64,000 nt of DNA. Origin: Clostridia bacterium. GTDB taxonomy: Bacteria; Bacillota; Clostridia; Christensenellales; Borkfalkiaceae. This document shows, piece after piece, positions 41,666 through 51,369 of the stretch. The notes under the pieces are model-generated. The model searched no databases. It saw only the letters and a program-made list of their open reading frames with translations, and was not told the origin of the DNA. Numbering within the stretch: position 1 is the stretch's first letter; every line of letters begins with the position of its first letter. The translations under genes were made by a program, and so were the position numbers. The stretch spans positions 21,006 to 85,005 of the forward strand of contig JAFQEM010000009.1 of the NCBI GenBank assembly GCA_017399035.1, in the 5' to 3' direction.

Positions 41666-44236
41666 ATGGAAAAGTTAGTTTTAATTGACGGAAACAGTTT
41701 AATAAACCGCGCTTTTTACGCAATGCCTTTGCTCACCACTAAAATAGGCGTACCGACTAACGCTGTTTACGGTTTTATGAATATGTTTTTTAAAATGCTT
41801 GGGGAAATAAAGCCCAAATACGTTGCGGTTGCTTTTGACCTTAAAGCCCCAACGTTTAGGCACAAACTATATTCAGAATATAAAGGCACTAGAAAACCTA
41901 TGCCCGACGAACTTCGCCCACAAATACCACTTCTTAAAGACCTTTTGAGGCTTATGGGGGTTACCGTTATGGAAAAAGAAGGGTCAGAGGCGGACGACAT
42001 TATAGGCACGGTTGCAAAACACACCTCTATTCAAACGATAATTTTTACAGGCGATAAAGACTCTTTTCAACTTGTAGATAACGAAACGGAAGTTCACTTT
42101 ACTAAACGCGGAATTACCGATACAGACGTTTACAACGACAAGAATTTTACAGAAAAGACGGGGCTTGTTCCAAAACAAATTATAGAACTAAAAGCACTTA
42201 TGGGTGATGCGTCTGACAATATCCCCGGCATAAGTGGTGTTGGCGAAAAAACGGCAATAAGTCTTTTGCAATCTTACGGCGACCTCGACGGTGTTTATGC
42301 AAACGTTGACAACATTAAAGGCAAACTTCAAGAAAAAGTTATAAACGGAAAAGAATCAGCCTATCTATCTAAAACCCTTGCAACCATAGATTGTGATTGT
42401 GGGGTGGACACCGACGTTAGTAAAATGACAATTTCTTTGCCTTTTAGTTCGTGCGTTCGCAAACGTTTTGTTGAATTAGAATTTAAAACTTTATATAAAA
42501 AAGACGAGTGGTTTGTTGAATCTGAAGATAAAGACGATATTCCCGACGACCAAACCCCCGTTTTTAGTCAAGTAAAAACCGTTACGGTTGAAGATTTAAC
42601 TAACATAGAAGAAAAAATTACAGACAAAATTGCAATAACGTTTAACGAAACTGCATTAAACTTTTCAGATGGCAAAACAGAATACGTTATTCCTATCCGC
42701 AAAACTTTGTTTGACGAAGGCTTTATGCTCTCTGAAGTTTTGCGCGCATTCACGCAGTGTTTTACGGGCAAAAATACGCTTATAGTATACAACAAAAAAG
42801 AAATAAAACACTTTTTGAAAAATAATGCGGATATTTATCTTTCCGCCCCTTGCGAAGACGTTTCTATTATAAAATATCTTGCGGATTTTTCTGGAAAAGC
42901 AGAAACTTTTGACGACTTGTTGCTTGAATATGACTTGCCCCGCACCGCCCCTGCGTCTTCGCTTTATTTTACCTATCAAACGCTTTTGAAAAAACTTAAA
43001 AGCGAAGAGCAAATTGACCTTTATTATAACGTGGAACTGCCCTTATCTGACGTTCTTTACGATATGGAAGTTGCGGGATTTAAAGTAGAATCTGACGCGC
43101 TCAACCAAGCAAGCACAAAATATCGTGCAGAACTTGATTTACTTGAAAAGCAAATACGAACTTTGACAAATGAAGAACATCTAAACGTTAATTCACCAAA
43201 ACAGTTAGGCGACGTTCTTTTTGAAAAACTTAAACTAGCAAAGGGCAAAAAAACAAAACACGGCTACTCTACCACGGCGGAAATTTTAGAGAGCATAGAA
43301 AACACACACCCCGTTATTCCGCTAATATTAAAATATCGTCAACTGCAAAAAATACATTCAACCTATATCGAAGGGTTTAAACCGCTTATTGAAAAAAATA
43401 CGGGGCTAATACACACTTCGTTTAACCAAACCGTAACCGCCACGGGCAGACTTTCTAGTAAAGAACCTAACTTGCAAAATATTCCCGTGCGCGACGACGA
43501 AGGCAAAGAGATAAGAAAATTTTTCGTTGCGAAGTCGCCCGATAGAATTTTAGTGGGGGCGGATTATTCACAAATAGAGTTGAGACTTCTTGCCGCATTT
43601 TCTAAATCTGAAAGTTTAATTAACGCCTTTTGCTCGGGTAAAGATATACACGCAACCACCGCGTCTAAAGTTTTTAACGTGCCTATTTCGGAAGTAACAC
43701 CACAGATGAGAAGTAATGCAAAAGCCGTAAACTTTGGTATTATCTACGGTATGAGTGAATACGGCTTGGCAAAAACATTAAAAATAGAAAACTTTGAGGC
43801 TAGAAATTTTATTTCTTCTTATTTTAAGGAATACCCAGAAGTAAAGTCTTATATGGACGAAAACGTTGCATTTGCAAAGGCAAACGGTTACGCAAAAACG
43901 TTGCTAGGTAGAAAAAGATATATTAGAGAACTTTCTTCTGCAAACTATAACTTGCGTCAATTTGGCGAACGCGTGGCAATGAATATGCCTTTGCAAGGCT
44001 CAAGCGCAGACATAATTAAATTAGCAATGCTTGGCGTAGCAAAGAGATTAAAAGAAGAAAACTTAAAATCTGAACTCATTTTGCAAGTTCACGACGAACT
44101 TATTATCGACGCATTTATTAGCGAACAATCTGCCGTAGAAAAGATTTTAGTTGAAGAGATGGAGGGGGCTGTTAAACTTGCCGTTCCACTAACCGTATCT
44201 TTAGGAAGTGGAAAGACTTGGTTTGAGGCAAAATAA
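41666..44236 (+). CDS. polA: DNA polymerase I
   Basis: 856 residues. The N-terminal 5'-3' exonuclease covers about residues 1-260 (LVLIDGNSLINRAFYA, FTGDKDSFQLV). The middle domain (about 290-450) occupies the 3'-5' exonuclease place but lacks the metal-binding Asp-x-Glu start seen in proofreading enzymes (here KIAITFNETALNF), so proofreading is probably lost. The polymerase domain (about 460-856) is intact: motif A DYSQIELR near 632, motif B RSNAKAVNFGIIYG near 682, motif C VHDELI near 808. It fills gaps in repair and replaces Okazaki primers. coaE follows 3 bp later. Confidence 0.95.
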   Translation: MEKLVLIDGNSLINRAFYAMPLLTTKIGVPTNAVYGFMNMFFKMLGEIKPKYVAVAFDLKAPTFRHKLYSEYKGTRKPMPDELRPQIPLLKDLLRLMGVTVMEKEGSEADDIIGTVAKHTSIQTIIFTGDKDSFQLVDNETEVHFTKRGITDTDVYNDKNFTEKTGLVPKQIIELKALMGDASDNIPGISGVGEKTAISLLQSYGDLDGVYANVDNIKGKLQEKVINGKESAYLSKTLATIDCDCGVDTDVSKMTISLPFSSCVRKRFVELEFKTLYKKDEWFVESEDKDDIPDDQTPVFSQVKTVTVEDLTNIEEKITDKIAITFNETALNFSDGKTEYVIPIRKTLFDEGFMLSEVLRAFTQCFTGKNTLIVYNKKEIKHFLKNNADIYLSAPCEDVSIIKYLADFSGKAETFDDLLLEYDLPRTAPASSLYFTYQTLLKKLKSEEQIDLYYNVELPLSDVLYDMEVAGFKVESDALNQASTKYRAELDLLEKQIRTLTNEEHLNVNSPKQLGDVLFEKLKLAKGKKTKHGYSTTAEILESIENTHPVIPLILKYRQLQKIHSTYIEGFKPLIEKNTGLIHTSFNQTVTATGRLSSKEPNLQNIPVRDDEGKEIRKFFVAKSPDRILVGADYSQIELRLLAAFSKSESLINAFCSGKDIHATTASKVFNVPISEVTPQMRSNAKAVNFGIIYGMSEYGLAKTLKIENFEARNFISSYFKEYPEVKSYMDENVAFAKANGYAKTLLGRKRYIRELSSANYNLRQFGERVAMNMPLQGSSADIIKLAMLGVAKRLKEENLKSELILQVHDELIIDAFISEQSAVEKILVEEMEGAVKLAVPLTVSLGSGKTWFEAK

Positions 44237-44239
44237 CCT

Positions 44240-44833
44240 ATGAAAAATTATAAAACAATAGCCGTAACAGGCGGAATAGGTAGCGGAAAAAGCATTGCGT
44301 TGTCAATAATTGCTGGCGCAGGCTATAAAACGCTTTCTTGCGACTGCATAACGGCTGACCTTTACAACAAACGAAAGATAAAACTTAAATTAAAAAAACT
44401 TTTCCCCACGGCAGTTAAGGGGTTTTTCAACCCTGTGATTGACAAAATAGAACTTTCTAAAATCGTTTTTAACGATAGCGAAAAACTAGAACTGCTTACT
44501 TCAACTATTACCCCTTTAGTTATGGAAGAAGTTTTAAGCAGAGCAAAAGCGTTAAATCAAACGGTGTTTGTTGAAGTTCCCTTGTTGTTTGAACGCAAAT
44601 ATGAAAATAAGTTTGATAACGTTTTAGTAATTACTCGTCCCTTAAAAGATAGAATTGACAGCGTAAAAACCCGCTCTAATTTAACTGAAGAGCAAATTAA
44701 AGCACGCATCAATGCGCAAGTAAATTACGAACAAATTGACCTTTCCCCTTACACGGTTATTATGAACGACGGCGACAAAACGGCGTTAAAAGAAAAAGTG
44801 CTTGACGCAGTTAAAAAACTGACTGAAGAATAG
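44240..44833 (+). CDS. coaE: Dephospho-CoA kinase
   Basis: 197-residue kinase catalysing the last step of coenzyme A synthesis. P-loop GGIGSGKS is at residues 11-18, followed by LSCDCITADLYN, VEVPLLFE (substrate and lid region) and the Arg-rich stretch LKDRIDSVKTR. It is transcribed with polA, a gene order common in Firmicutes, and is followed by a terminator. Confidence 0.93.
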   Translation: MKNYKTIAVTGGIGSGKSIALSIIAGAGYKTLSCDCITADLYNKRKIKLKLKKLFPTAVKGFFNPVIDKIELSKIVFNDSEKLELLTSTITPLVMEEVLSRAKALNQTVFVEVPLLFERKYENKFDNVLVITRPLKDRIDSVKTRSNLTEEQIKARINAQVNYEQIDLSPYTVIMNDGDKTALKEKVLDAVKKLTEE

Positions 44834-44838
44834 AATAT

Positions 44839-44881
44839 AAAAACCCCCTAACGGCATTTCAAAATTCCGTTAGGGGGTTTT
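44839..44881. terminator. Terminator between coaE and the convergent hydrolase-like gene
   Basis: AAAACCCCCTAACGG pairs with CCGTTAGGGGGTTTT around an A/T-rich loop. Confidence 0.85.
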
Positions 44882-44883
44882 GT

Positions 44884-47340
44884 TTAATCTTTGTCAATAA
44901 TGAACTCTTTAATTTCGCCAACGGCTATCGTTGCGCTTAACTCTTTTCCGTTAAACTTGATAGTAAACTCTTCGGTGGCGTTCTCTAAACAATTCATATT
45001 TAGCGCGTGTATATAATAATTGTCTTGGGTTTCTCTTATTGTAAACGATACGTTATTATTATTGCACTGTGATAAACTATTTTCGCCCATAAGTTTAAGA
45101 ACGTACTTGTAAACTTCAATATCGTTTTCTCTGCAAGGATAATCTTTAAATGCGGTAAAATAAACCTTGCCTTTTCCGTAATTATTTAAATATACAACGC
45201 CCTTTCCGTTTTGGTCAGAACAAAGCACCTTTGCCCCTAACACGTTACCCACGGCAATTTCTAAATCTTGTTCAATCCTAAACTCTTTTCCGTCAACAAA
45301 ACTAATATTTTTTGCAATCTTTTCAGCACCTTTGATATCCACCCCGATAAAATCTTTAATCTTTTCGCCGTCAACAAATTCAAAAGGCAAATCGTTGCGG
45401 TCAACTTGGTTAAAGTGCGCGTAAGATATCATAAGTTCGCCACCATTTTGAACGAAGTCTTTAAGTTTTGAAAGCAAATCTTCATCCATCGTGTTCCAAC
45501 CAAGAAGAGATAGTTGTTTATATTTAGAAAAATCGCCGTCTGCACTAACTATATCCACGTTTCCATAAGGCGTGCCTGAAAATAAATTTTTGTTTAAGGG
45601 ACTTTCAAAAACGTTTTGCTTATCAGAAGGTGGCAACCACTCTTCAGTTGCGTTCCACGCTATTTGATAATCGTTATTCCACTTGCCCCAAACGTTGCTA
45701 TCCCAGTCTTTTTCTTTAAGTTCTGCAATTCTATCATTGAGTTTCCACATAAAAAATTCGTTCCTGCCATAGATAAACGCCTTGTCTACCAAAAGTTTGC
45801 CCTTTCTTTGATGAGTTAAGGCGTATTCATAAAACTCTCTATGATATTTTCTGTTTACTGTGCAGAACTCACTTTCCCAGTCGCAACGCTCGAAAGCGTT
45901 GGTCTTAAAGAGTGAATTTTCGGCATAAAGATATTTTGCGCCATTGAGATATAAATATTGCATTGCAAGCCTATACTTATTAGACTTAACAACGTCCACG
46001 GGTACGCCAAAATACCAATCGGTAGGAACGTGCGCGCCCCAAGTTTTAACCGACGTAGTTCTAACTGCACCCACAAGCAAGTTTAAGTTTGAAACAGGCT
46101 CAATGGTAATTCTATCCACCCCCGATTCCCCTTCGTAAATGCAGAGCATACTTGGTGCGCCAAGCGAAGTTAAACCTTTATCTTTAGAAAATGCCTTTCT
46201 AGACTTGTTTAAAACTTCTTGATAAAGTTTTCTACTTTCGCCAAAAGAATTAGAAGAATTTATCTTTTCTAGCTCGCAAAAATATTTTTCTTTTTCGTAG
46301 GGATTTTCTAAAAGTGCGGGATTGAAAAACAAATATGGTTCGTGAATATGATAACCATAGAAAATTTCTGAATTTAAGTCTGATAAATATGGCGCAATCA
46401 TAGCGCAATCACAAACGCCGTATTTTACACCAAAAAGCGACGCTAGGTCAATAAGTTTTTTGAACCCTTGCTTTGATAATAACATATAATGGTTTCGGCT
46501 ATATTGCGGTCTTAATTGAATAAAGTTGCCCATATCCGACATTATAAGATTTTCTATAATAAACGCAGTTTCATCTGAATTATCGTGGCGGTGGTCGTCG
46601 CTATCCGAACCAAAAAGAAAATCGTCTACGTTTTCAACAATGGTTGGCATTTGCAAACTTAATTCTTTCCCACCGATATTTATAACGCACTCTGATTTGC
46701 CTTGCTCTTTTGCAAAAAATGATAAAACGGTCAAATCTTCATATCTTTCCGCCTTGTCAAACTGGCAGTTCTTTATTTCTTTAATAGCGCAAAAACTATT
46801 AGTTTTATCACAAACGGCAACGCCAAAATATTCGCCCAGCTTAACGAATTTTTTTAAAGATACTTGCGAAAGGTCTTTTATTTGGGGATAAGAAACAATG
46901 CTTATTTCAGAAAGGAATAATTTGCCCGAAGTTTTTATAGAAAAATCGTTTTCGCCATTGTTAAGCGCGTCGCAAGGTAACTGAATATAGAGCGCGGGCC
47001 AACCTAAATTTACCTGTTCAAAAAAAGTTTCTTTATTGTCGTAAACAACTTTTCCGTTTATGGTAACGGTTAAATCGGTAATTAAATCTATCCAGTTTGG
47101 CATACACGCAATAACTTTAAAGTAATTTCGCGCGTTTTTATCGTTAATCAAAAGTTTTCCATTTATTTCTCTTGCGCTCAAATCAACGCATCTTCTCTCT
47201 AATGCCTTTCCGTAAGCCCAGTCAGTTACTTCACTATGAATACTAGTTTTAGAAACGTAATTAAACCACTCTTTTTCGCCAACGTTTAAAGTTGCTACCG
47301 TGGTTTTAATATCTTCATAAAGTTTAAGTATGTTTTCCAT
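44884..47340 (-). CDS. Large putative glycosyl-hydrolase-related protein, cytoplasmic
   Basis: 818 residues from the ATG of MENILKLYEDIK (an alternative GTG three codons upstream is less likely because AGGATAGGG is better spaced to ATG). No signal peptide. A beta-sandwich-like N-terminal domain is at about 1-180, a TIM-barrel-like part at about 240-520 (YGYHIHEPYLFFNP, TWGAHVPTDWYFGVPVDV), a GATase-1-like segment near 620-720 (LLSKLKDFVQNGGELMISYA), and a beta C-terminus. The layout recalls GH42-type enzymes, but no catalytic Glu pair could be fixed. It follows an isomerase gene by about 10 bp. Confidence 0.55.
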   Translation of the reverse strand: MENILKLYEDIKTTVATLNVGEKEWFNYVSKTSIHSEVTDWAYGKALERRCVDLSAREINGKLLINDKNARNYFKVIACMPNWIDLITDLTVTINGKVVYDNKETFFEQVNLGWPALYIQLPCDALNNGENDFSIKTSGKLFLSEISIVSYPQIKDLSQVSLKKFVKLGEYFGVAVCDKTNSFCAIKEIKNCQFDKAERYEDLTVLSFFAKEQGKSECVINIGGKELSLQMPTIVENVDDFLFGSDSDDHRHDNSDETAFIIENLIMSDMGNFIQLRPQYSRNHYMLLSKQGFKKLIDLASLFGVKYGVCDCAMIAPYLSDLNSEIFYGYHIHEPYLFFNPALLENPYEKEKYFCELEKINSSNSFGESRKLYQEVLNKSRKAFSKDKGLTSLGAPSMLCIYEGESGVDRITIEPVSNLNLLVGAVRTTSVKTWGAHVPTDWYFGVPVDVVKSNKYRLAMQYLYLNGAKYLYAENSLFKTNAFERCDWESEFCTVNRKYHREFYEYALTHQRKGKLLVDKAFIYGRNEFFMWKLNDRIAELKEKDWDSNVWGKWNNDYQIAWNATEEWLPPSDKQNVFESPLNKNLFSGTPYGNVDIVSADGDFSKYKQLSLLGWNTMDEDLLSKLKDFVQNGGELMISYAHFNQVDRNDLPFEFVDGEKIKDFIGVDIKGAEKIAKNISFVDGKEFRIEQDLEIAVGNVLGAKVLCSDQNGKGVVYLNNYGKGKVYFTAFKDYPCRENDIEVYKYVLKLMGENSLSQCNNNNVSFTIRETQDNYYIHALNMNCLENATEEFTIKFNGKELSATIAVGEIKEFIIDKD

Positions 47341-47350
47341 AATTAGCACC

Positions 47351-48277
47351 CTATCCTCTGTTTTTTATAATTTGCTCTCTAATATATTTACCTATTTCCG
47401 CTTGAAAAACAGCCGACGGTTTAACCAATTCTTTGGGCAATTTTTTCACTTGCGACCAACACTCGAAAGTAACGTCACCATCATAACCTATTTCGCCAAG
47501 CGCTTTCCAAATAGGCGCAAAATCTATTTTGCTAAAATAAGGCCAAGTGTGTAAATCGTCGTGCAAATCGGTATCGTGAATATGCAAAGCCTTAATTTTG
47601 TTGCCAAGCGTTTTTATCATTTCTACTGCACAAGTATTTAGCCCACGCATTTCAGAGTGCCCTAAATCTAAACAAGCGCAAAAAACGTTTTGGTCAAGAA
47701 GTTCTAGATGCTTTAAAAAATTATCGTGGTGTGAGCACGCCGCAGGCAGAGCCTCATCTTTTTCCCAGTCCCAGTTCCACATATTTTCAAGCGCAATTTT
47801 AACGCCAAATTTTATTGCGTAAGGTTTTAAGCGGTTATATAACTCTGCATTTTGTTCGGGGGTATAATCATTTGCAGGGTGAACTACGCAAATTTTTGCG
47901 CCCAAAATAGAAGTTATTTCTAAAGATTCTATAATGTTTTGAATAGCGTATTCGTTATAACCTTTCGCCCCCACGAATGCGCTTGGGTAAGGTGCGTGCG
48001 TTTGATTGCAAACTATACCGATTTCATCTGCATAAACACGCAGTTTTTTTGCCATTTCAACGTCAATGACTTTAGGGTTATCTACTTCAAGTTCTTTGAT
48101 TTTTTCCACAGGCCACTTTTTAATGCCCTTTACCGTATACGCTTGGTCAAGCACAAAAACGCTAGAAGTAAAAATGGTAACGTCATAGGCATCAAAACCT
48201 GCGTCTTTCATCATTTTTATAATTTCAAAAAGATTGCCATAATCGTTAAAAACACTTGTACAAGTTGAAATTTTCAT
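47351..48277 (-). CDS. Sugar phosphate isomerase/epimerase (TIM barrel) 3
   Basis: 308-residue member of the xylose-isomerase-like superfamily. Metal and acid/base motifs include FTSSVF, KICVVHPAND, KIALENMWNWDWEKDEA, CLDLGHSEMRG, LHIHDTDLHDDLHTWPY and the final VTFECWSQVKK. It is followed directly by the hydrolase-like gene, so the pair probably processes one imported sugar. It is a third isomerase of this superfamily in the window. Confidence 0.85.
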   Translation of the reverse strand: MKISTCTSVFNDYGNLFEIIKMMKDAGFDAYDVTIFTSSVFVLDQAYTVKGIKKWPVEKIKELEVDNPKVIDVEMAKKLRVYADEIGIVCNQTHAPYPSAFVGAKGYNEYAIQNIIESLEITSILGAKICVVHPANDYTPEQNAELYNRLKPYAIKFGVKIALENMWNWDWEKDEALPAACSHHDNFLKHLELLDQNVFCACLDLGHSEMRGLNTCAVEMIKTLGNKIKALHIHDTDLHDDLHTWPYFSKIDFAPIWKALGEIGYDGDVTFECWSQVKKLPKELVKPSAVFQAEIGKYIREQIIKNRG

Positions 48278-48295
48278 ACTAAATCACCTTTTTTC

Positions 48296-49693
48296 TTAAA
48301 TATCACTTTCAAAATAATAGTGCGTTTTGTCTTCTAGAACTTTTTTCAAGCCTAACCGCCCTATAAGGCGTGCAGACGGAATATTTTCCTTAAAACAACG
48401 GGATTTTAATTTTTTTGCGCCCAGTACGTTTTTAACGTAATCTTTAAGCGCACTCGCACTCTCTAACGCAAAGCCTTTGCCTTGGTGTTCACTAAAAAAC
48501 CTAAAACCTATTTCCACCCCACCATAATAATCAAAATTGTGAAGTACAAGTTCGCCAACCATTTGCCCGTTATACTTAACGGCTAAAGAATATTCTTCCT
48601 TTTTTTCTTTTAACAAGTTTTGAAAATTGAAAAAATATTCAGGGGTGGGCAAATTGTCTTTCAAATCTTCTTTATAATCATACCCCCACCACTTATTCAA
48701 CTCGTCGTCAAGATAGAGTTTTGAATATGTTTGAGCGTCGCTATCATTTATATCCGTAATGGTTAAACGTTCGGTTTTTAATAAAACGGGTGCAGAAATT
48801 TTGTCAAAAAGCGTGTATGCGTGTAAAAAATTCTTTTCTTTTACTTCTATGGGTTGATATTGAAGTTTAGATATTCTTAAACCCACGTCGCCACAGTCTT
48901 CTTCTCTATTTATAAGTTTAACACCGTCAACCGCAAACGCCTTTGCAAACTCTTGAGCCATTGTTGGATAAACCCCGTCGTATTTAACAAGCGCCTTTTC
49001 TATATGAACTATAAGCGTATCCCCTATAATCTCACCCACGGAAAAAGCAATTACTTTATTGTCAACTTCAATAAGCCCACCAACTTGACCTAGGTTAAAT
49101 AAGTTTTCCATTAGGTCAAACACCTTTTTTTGTTCTACCGTTTCAGACCAACGCAAAAATTCCGTTTTACTTTCAAACTCTTGCAAAAACTCTTTTATTC
49201 TTACAAAGTCGCTCGTTTCAATTTTTTTAAATTTATAGTTAGGGTATAACCTTTTGAACTTATTTACGTGGTTTCTTTGTCCGCTAAACTTTTTTCCAGA
49301 ATAAGTTTTGAACTTTTCGGCGTCGTAAATATAATCGCTCCAGTCCCTATCGTTATTTATGCTTACCAAATTATATCTTTTTGCAAGTTGCGCAACCACG
49401 CGGTTATCTAAACAACAAAAAGTGAGCGGTAAGTTTTTTTCTTTCGTATATTTTTCAATTTCATTTAGCGCGCCGTCAACGTCTTTACCCATAGGATAAT
49501 AAAAAGCACCCGAATAATCAGGCGAACTTTCTTTCATAATGAGCGTATCGTTGAATATAGCGTAATCGACCACAAAATCATCACGCCACATATACCTAAC
49601 GCCTAGCGATATATCGCAAAAAGATATTTCCGATTGCTTTATATATTTTTCTATTACACTCACATTTTCGTTAAGCCTAGTAAACTCTAACAT
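48296..49693 (-). CDS. DUF2156 (phosphatidylglycerol lysyltransferase-like) + GNAT acetyltransferase fusion
   Basis: 465 residues. The first half (about 1-290) is a DUF2156 domain of the lysylphosphatidylglycerol synthetase C-terminal type (FAVDGVKLINREEDCGDVGLRISKL). The second half (about 305-465) is a RimJ/RimL-like GNAT acetyltransferase (IGFRFFSEHQGKGFALESASALKDYV and SARLIGRLGLKKV). Unlike MprF, no membrane helices precede the DUF2156 domain, so it is probably soluble. The two acyltransfer domains may modify one substrate, protein or lipid, but the target is unknown. Confidence 0.8.
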   Translation of the reverse strand: MLEFTRLNENVSVIEKYIKQSEISFCDISLGVRYMWRDDFVVDYAIFNDTLIMKESSPDYSGAFYYPMGKDVDGALNEIEKYTKEKNLPLTFCCLDNRVVAQLAKRYNLVSINNDRDWSDYIYDAEKFKTYSGKKFSGQRNHVNKFKRLYPNYKFKKIETSDFVRIKEFLQEFESKTEFLRWSETVEQKKVFDLMENLFNLGQVGGLIEVDNKVIAFSVGEIIGDTLIVHIEKALVKYDGVYPTMAQEFAKAFAVDGVKLINREEDCGDVGLRISKLQYQPIEVKEKNFLHAYTLFDKISAPVLLKTERLTITDINDSDAQTYSKLYLDDELNKWWGYDYKEDLKDNLPTPEYFFNFQNLLKEKKEEYSLAVKYNGQMVGELVLHNFDYYGGVEIGFRFFSEHQGKGFALESASALKDYVKNVLGAKKLKSRCFKENIPSARLIGRLGLKKVLEDKTHYYFESDI

Positions 49694-49711
49694 TATTTCC
49701 CTGGTATAACA

Positions 49712-49731
49712 AAAGAGCGCTTCCGCTCTTT
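49712..49731 (-). terminator. Terminator after the SPFH/small membrane genes
   Basis: Perfect 8-bp stem AAAGAGCG with CGCTCTTT and a CTTC loop, lying after the small membrane protein stop and before the DUF2156 gene. Confidence 0.65.
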
Positions 49732-49750
49732 ATTTTTTATTATTAAATTT

Positions 49751-49954
49751 TTAACGCAGTTTCCACATAGACATTATAGACATTGCAGATATCGCAATCA
49801 ACGCAACAAAACCTAAAATGGCTAATATTATTAAAACTGCCCTTATTATTCTATAAGCGGTGGTTTTTCCATGTTTTCTTTTTATAATAGAACTGAATAT
49901 AAACAAGAAAATAACTAGAAAAAAACCTAAAAAATAGCCTAACATATAAGCCAC
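49751..49954 (-). CDS. Small two-helix membrane protein
   Basis: 67 residues. Helix one at about 3-24 (YMLGYFLGFFLVIFLFIFSSI), a basic loop RKHGKTTAYR, helix two at about 38-62 (AVLIILAILGFVALIAISAM). The basic loop is on the likely cytoplasmic side. It follows the SPFH gene and is convergent with nothing, so it may belong to the same membrane module, but no family was recognised. The short size makes it easily missed. Confidence 0.6.
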   Translation of the reverse strand: MAYMLGYFLGFFLVIFLFIFSSIIKRKHGKTTAYRIIRAVLIILAILGFVALIAISAMSIMSMWKLR

Positions 49955-50018
49955 CTATCGTTTTATATATGCAACATTAAATTAGTTTAAAATAAACTAC
50001 TGCAGACGATACTAACTT

Positions 50019-50891
50019 CTATGATTTTTCTTCCTCTGTAACTGCTTTTAAACTAGCAAGTAAACCCGTTACGTTTTGAATTTCACTTGGAACTATAATC
50101 TTGGTAGCGTTTCCGTCAGCCATTACCTTAAGCGCATCGTATCCTTTAAGCGTCAAATAAGCAGCGTTTGGATTTGCTTCATTTATCATTTTAATTGCTG
50201 TCGCCGTTCCTTCTGCTTCTGCTATTACCGCCGCTTTTTTTGCTTCCGCTCGCAAAATCATAGCTTCTTTTTCACCCTCTGCAACAAGGATATTACTGCG
50301 TTTTTCACCCTCTGCTTTAAGAATCGCTTCACGACGTTCACGTTCTGCTCTCATTTGTTTTTCCATTGCTTGTTGAATATCTTTAGGTGGTAAAATATTT
50401 TTTAGTTCAACTCTATTTATCTTAATTCCCCACGGGTCAGTTGCCTCGTCAAGAATCATTCTCATTTTGCTATTTACCGTATCTCTTGAAGTTAGAGTGC
50501 CGTCAAGTTCTAATTCGCCAACGAGATTACGCAAAGTAGTTGCAGTTAAATTTTCAATTGCGCGTATAGGTCTTTCTACACCGTAAGTAAATAACTTTGC
50601 GTCGGTTACTTGAAAATAAACAACGGTATCTATTTGCATAGTAACGTTATCTTTTGTAATAACAGGTTGCGGGGCAAAATCGGCAACTCTCTCTTTCAAG
50701 CTTATTGGATTTCCAACCGCCTTATCTATAAAAGGTATTATAAAATGTATACCCGTATGCAATAATTTGTGAAATTTTCCTAATCGTTCAATAACCACTG
50801 CCGTTGACTGCCTAACAATTTTTATTGATGCGACTAAAATAACAAACGCTACAACAGCGAGCACTATCAAAACTATAAGTAAAGGTGACAT
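50019..50891 (-). CDS. SPFH/stomatin-family membrane protein
   Basis: 290 residues: one N-terminal membrane helix (about 1-24), an SPFH (prohibitin homology) domain (about 26-180, VVIERLGKFHKLLHTGIHFI, LKERVADFAPQPVITKDNVTM), then a helical Ala/Glu-rich coiled coil (about 180-245, RAERERREAILKAEGEKRSN). The family forms membrane rings or rafts. It normally works with NfeD, and an NfeD-like gene lies 38 bp upstream. Both sit immediately after ParB, ParA and FtsH. Confidence 0.9.
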   Translation of the reverse strand: MSPLLIVLIVLAVVAFVILVASIKIVRQSTAVVIERLGKFHKLLHTGIHFIIPFIDKAVGNPISLKERVADFAPQPVITKDNVTMQIDTVVYFQVTDAKLFTYGVERPIRAIENLTATTLRNLVGELELDGTLTSRDTVNSKMRMILDEATDPWGIKINRVELKNILPPKDIQQAMEKQMRAERERREAILKAEGEKRSNILVAEGEKEAMILRAEAKKAAVIAEAEGTATAIKMINEANPNAAYLTLKGYDALKVMADGNATKIIVPSEIQNVTGLLASLKAVTEEEKS

Positions 50892-50929
50892 ATTGTTTCC
50901 TCCTTTTTATTGCTTTTGCAAAGTTTTAA

Positions 50930-51358
50930 TTAAACTTTTTCTACTATATATTTGTTACCTTTAAGGCTTTTTACCCTAACTATCGTTCCTTCCGATAAAC
51001 TTTCATTAGCGTTTTCCGTGATTACACTCCAAATAACGTCGTTAATTTTTATCGTTCCTGCTTGATTAAACGAAATAGGCGATAGCAGAGTAAATTCTTT
51101 ACCGATTGCGGAATCAGCGTTTGTTCTAATATCTCCCTTATCAAGATATTTTAGTGCCATTTTTCTAAACGATAGTAACAACGTAAGCGACAACGCTATA
51201 AATACGGGAACGTGAACGTACCACTCAACGCCAAATGCGGATATTATCATAGCAATGAGCCCACCGCCAGCAAACCAAATAGAAACCATTTCGCTCGTAA
51301 TAAATTCAATAACGAGCGCAACGGCGGTTATCCCTAACCAAACGTAAAGCCACGCCAT
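50930..51358 (-). CDS. NfeD-family membrane protein
   Basis: 142 residues. The N-terminal half has about three to four membrane helices (LYVWLGITAVALVIEFITS, WFAGGGLIAMIISAFGV, VHVPVFIALSLTLLLSF). The C-terminal half (about 85-142) is the OB-fold typical of short NfeD proteins (GKEFTLLSPI, AGTIKINDVIWSVI, LSEGTIVRVKSLKGNKYIV). It should be the partner of the SPFH protein next to it. Confidence 0.87.
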   Translation of the reverse strand: MAWLYVWLGITAVALVIEFITSEMVSIWFAGGGLIAMIISAFGVEWYVHVPVFIALSLTLLLSFRKMALKYLDKGDIRTNADSAIGKEFTLLSPISFNQAGTIKINDVIWSVITENANESLSEGTIVRVKSLKGNKYIVEKV

Positions 51359-51369
51359 ATATATCTCCT

